Below, in pieces: positions 15,532 through 17,620 of a stretch of DNA of 17,620 bases (position 1 is the first letter of the stretch; the number at the start of each line of letters is the position of its first letter). This DNA comes from CAZFBR01 sp035353495 [NCBI: uncultured bacterium] (GTDB taxonomy: Bacteria; DAOPZR01). A program made the position numbers and the translations under genes. Under the pieces are notes generated by a model. That model was not told the DNA's origin. It did not search any database and saw only the letters and a program-made list of their open reading frames with translations. The stretch spans positions 1-17,620 of the forward strand of contig CAZFBR010000052.1 in the NCBI GenBank assembly GCA_964517215.1, read 5' to 3'.

Positions 15532-17343
15532 ATGCAGTTCGCTGACCCGCTCGGCCTCTGGCTGCTGGCTTTTCTGCCGCTGGTCATGGTGCTGTACATG
15601 CTCAAGCTGCGTCGCCAGCGTCAGGTGGTGGCGAGCACGCTGCTCTGGCGCAGGCTGTTTGAGGATGTGCAGGCCAATGCCTTCTGGCAGAAACTGCGGC
15701 GCAACCTGCAGCTGCTGCTCCAGCTGCTGGCCGTGACCCTGCTGGCCATCGGCTACGCCCGACCAACGGTGCCGGCGGGCGTCATTTACGGCACCGACCT
15801 GATCGTGGTGCTCGACAATTCCGGATCGATGCGCGCGCGCGAGGGACCGTCCACCCGCTTTGCCCTGGCACGCGACCGGGTAATGCGCCTGGTCGACGGG
15901 CTCGGACCGCGCGACAGCCTGACCCTGATCATTACCGCGCCGCGGCCCAAGGTTGTGGTCAGCAACGAAACCGACCGGGCGCGGATCAGGGAAGAGCTGG
16001 CGGCAGTGCCGGTGAGCGGGTCGGGCGCGCTGGCTGAGGCGCTGGCGGTGGCGCACAAACTGCAGCAGGCCGACGGCGGCCGGTTCACCTATGTGTTCAG
16101 CGACGGCGAAGCGCGCGACCTGCCGCTGGGTGATGCGCCGGAGGCGGACGAGCTCTGGATCCCCTGCGGCACCGCGCAGCCGAACCTGGCCATCGTGCGC
16201 GCCGATGTGCGCCAGGCCGCGCCGGGCGTTGCGCCGCAGCTGCTGGTGTCGGTCAGCAATCACGCCGGCGGTCCGGCGGCGGCGATGCTGCGCCTCTATG
16301 CCGGTGAGCGGCTGATTGAAGCGCGGGAGGAGCAGTGGCAGGCGGGCGAACGGCGGACCCTGATGTTTGCCGTGCAGTCGGAGAACGAGGAACGGCTGAA
16401 GCTCGAGCTTGCGTATGACGATGCGCTGGCGGACGATAATGTCGCGTTTCTGGTGAGCCGGCGCTACCGGCCGCTGCGGGTGGCGGTAGCCGGTGCGGCT
16501 GACGGCCTGATTGCGCGGTCGCTGAGCGCGCTGCCTGACGTTGCCGTGACGCTGCTCACGGCCGACAGTACGGCAGCGGATGCCACCGACCTTACGGTTT
16601 GGGAGGAGGATGGCCCGCCTGCCGAAGTCGGCGGTGCACATTGTGTGCTGGCCCCGGTGCCCGGCCGCTGGGGCACAACGGCCGCAGCTGACAGCCGGCC
16701 GCAGGTCGTGGCCTGGGACCGGGTGCATGGCCTGCTGGCGCGCTGCAATCTGAACCGGCTCTATATTGCGGCCGCCAACCCGCTGGCAGTGCCTGAAACG
16801 GGCCGGGTATTGGTGCGCGGGTCGGGCGGACCGCTGGTGGTCGAGCGCGAGGAGCATTATCAGCGGCTGCTGCTGTTCGGGTTCGAGGTCAAACGTTCCG
16901 ACCTGCCGCTGCGCGTGGCGTTCCCCGTCTTTCTGCAGGACCTGGTCGCCTGGGCGCGGACGCAGGCGGAGGGAACGGAATACAATATCACCCCGGGCGA
17001 GCTGATTGCCGGCACAGTCGATAGGCCGGCCGCGGCGATCCTTGCCCGGCCGGACGGCACGAAACTGGCCATGCCGGCGCCGGGCCGCTATGCGTTTGCC
17101 GGCACTGACCAGACCGGCTTCTATACCGTGACGGTCGGTCCCGAACAAATCGGGTATGCAGTGTCGCTGCAGGATGAGGCCGAAGCCGACCTGCGCGTGG
17201 CGCCGATGCCGGCGGCCAACCGGAAGCCGCAGGCCAGCGAACGGCAACTGCAGGTTGAATTGTGGCCGTGGTTCGTGGTGCTCGCGGCGCTGGTGCTGCT
17301 GCTCGAGTGGTGGATGTACCACCGCGGGATGTTTACCGCATGA
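15532..17343 (+). CDS. BatA-domain / VWA membrane protein
   Basis: The 603-aa product begins with a BatA-type N terminus: helix about 5-24 in 'DPLGLWLLAFLPLVMVLYML', a basic turn (KLRRQRQ, 25-31) and a second helix about 59-76. The VWA domain follows, with MIDAS DNSGS (95-99). The middle holds beta-sandwich-like sequence (about 220-330) and further sequence of GATase-like or Rossmann type that I cannot classify. The last helix (579-596) sits in 'LWPWFVVLAALVLLLEWWMY' and leaves only a short tail. The domain order resembles BatA-like proteins fused to extra exported domains, so most of the chain is predicted outside the inner membrane between helix 2 and the last helix. No good ribosome binding site is seen, and the stop overlaps the next start (ATGA). 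Confidence 0.9.
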   Translation: MQFADPLGLWLLAFLPLVMVLYMLKLRRQRQVVASTLLWRRLFEDVQANAFWQKLRRNLQLLLQLLAVTLLAIGYARPTVPAGVIYGTDLIVVLDNSGSMRAREGPSTRFALARDRVMRLVDGLGPRDSLTLIITAPRPKVVVSNETDRARIREELAAVPVSGSGALAEALAVAHKLQQADGGRFTYVFSDGEARDLPLGDAPEADELWIPCGTAQPNLAIVRADVRQAAPGVAPQLLVSVSNHAGGPAAAMLRLYAGERLIEAREEQWQAGERRTLMFAVQSENEERLKLELAYDDALADDNVAFLVSRRYRPLRVAVAGAADGLIARSLSALPDVAVTLLTADSTAADATDLTVWEEDGPPAEVGGAHCVLAPVPGRWGTTAAADSRPQVVAWDRVHGLLARCNLNRLYIAAANPLAVPETGRVLVRGSGGPLVVEREEHYQRLLLFGFEVKRSDLPLRVAFPVFLQDLVAWARTQAEGTEYNITPGELIAGTVDRPAAAILARPDGTKLAMPAPGRYAFAGTDQTGFYTVTVGPEQIGYAVSLQDEAEADLRVAPMPAANRKPQASERQLQVELWPWFVVLAALVLLLEWWMYHRGMFTA

Positions 17344-17620
17344 TTTCCTTCGCCCGGCCGCCGTTCCTGCTGCTCGCGCTGCTGCTCGTGCCGATGGTCT
17401 GGGTCCATTACCACACCTATACCGCCCTGTCACCGCGGCGCCGCCGCCTGTCGCTGACCCTGCGTGTGCTGCTGATGGGATTGCTGGTGCTGGCGGCGGC
17501 GGGGATCCGCTGGGACCGTGAAAACCGGAACCGCTGCGTGGTGTTTGTGCTGGACACGTCCTACAGTGTCGACCCGGTGGCGCTGGACCGGGCGCGACGC
17601 TGGATGGGCCGGGCGCTGCA
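17340..17620 (+). CDS. Second VWA-type membrane protein, 3' truncated by window end
   Basis: From ATG 17340, which overlaps the previous stop as ATGA, the frame stays open to the window edge (93 codons seen). Two hydrophobic segments (residues 7-21, and about 42-57 in 'LTLRVLLMGLLVLAAAGI') flank a basic turn SPRRRR. The start of a VWA domain follows, 'CVVFVLDTSYSVD', with MIDAS DTSYS (73-77). Proteins of this start are usually long (several hundred residues) with a GATase-like domain after the VWA domain; whether that holds here is outside the window. Position and motif make it the fourth member of the MoxR/DUF58/VWA group. Confidence 0.8.
   Translation, partial: MISFARPPFLLLALLLVPMVWVHYHTYTALSPRRRRLSLTLRVLLMGLLVLAAAGIRWDRENRNRCVVFVLDTSYSVDPVALDRARRWMGRAL

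Noticed and set aside
15046-17433. A 795-codon open frame on the minus strand opposite the VWA genes
   Set aside because: It mirrors the codon bias of GC-rich genes on the other strand, is rich in Arg, His, Gln and Pro without any domain, and the + strand has clear DUF58 and VWA motifs.

Overview
This 17.6 kb window is GC-rich bacterial DNA, tightly packed and mostly on the + strand, with no rRNA, tRNA, CRISPR array or recognisable transposase. The gene types (an EFR1-type flavodoxin/ferredoxin, a DUF4912 plus GH57 branching-enzyme pair, and a long ABC transporter / MoxR / DUF58 / VWA cluster), the high GC and the scattered palindromic 'CTCCCGGCGGGAG' intergenic elements suggest a free-living Gram-negative bacterium, perhaps of the PVC group (Kiritimatiellota, Lentisphaerota or Planctomycetota). 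That placement is a guess from gene style, not a measurement. The M48 lipoprotein and the signal-peptide proteins imply an outer membrane or at least an envelope with an exported compartment.

Left part (1-2684): the 3' end of an EFR1-type flavodoxin/4Fe-4S protein faces a convergent M48 metalloprotease lipoprotein with a TPR tail on the minus strand. A 146-bp divergent region with a good sigma-70 type promoter on each strand separates the protease from a stand-alone 75-aa NifU C-terminal-domain protein.

Middle (2868-7039): a DUF4912 protein with a 290-residue histone-H1-like basic tail overlaps (ATGA) a GH57/DUF1957 1,4-alpha-glucan branching enzyme. A three-helix membrane protein and a LOG-family phosphoribohydrolase follow. 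Spacing is so close that the four genes probably form one transcription unit concerned at least in part with glycogen-type polymer.

Right part (7147 to the end): a co-directional cluster of eight genes. In order they are a membrane-anchored protein with a GATase-like domain, an ABC ATPase, an ABC-2 type permease, a membrane/coiled-coil protein with a Gly-Gln linker, a MoxR AAA+ ATPase, a DUF58 protein, a BatA/VWA membrane protein, and the start of a second VWA membrane protein. Most junctions overlap or are under 16 bp. The one exception is a 229-bp gap before moxR, which holds a nested hairpin and a palindromic element. The layout suggests one envelope machine: the MoxR ATPase acts on or with the DUF58/VWA proteins, and the ABC transporter and GATase-like protein are its membrane partners. 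The substrate cannot be read from the sequence. This cluster and its two poorly characterised membrane proteins are the most promising part of the window.
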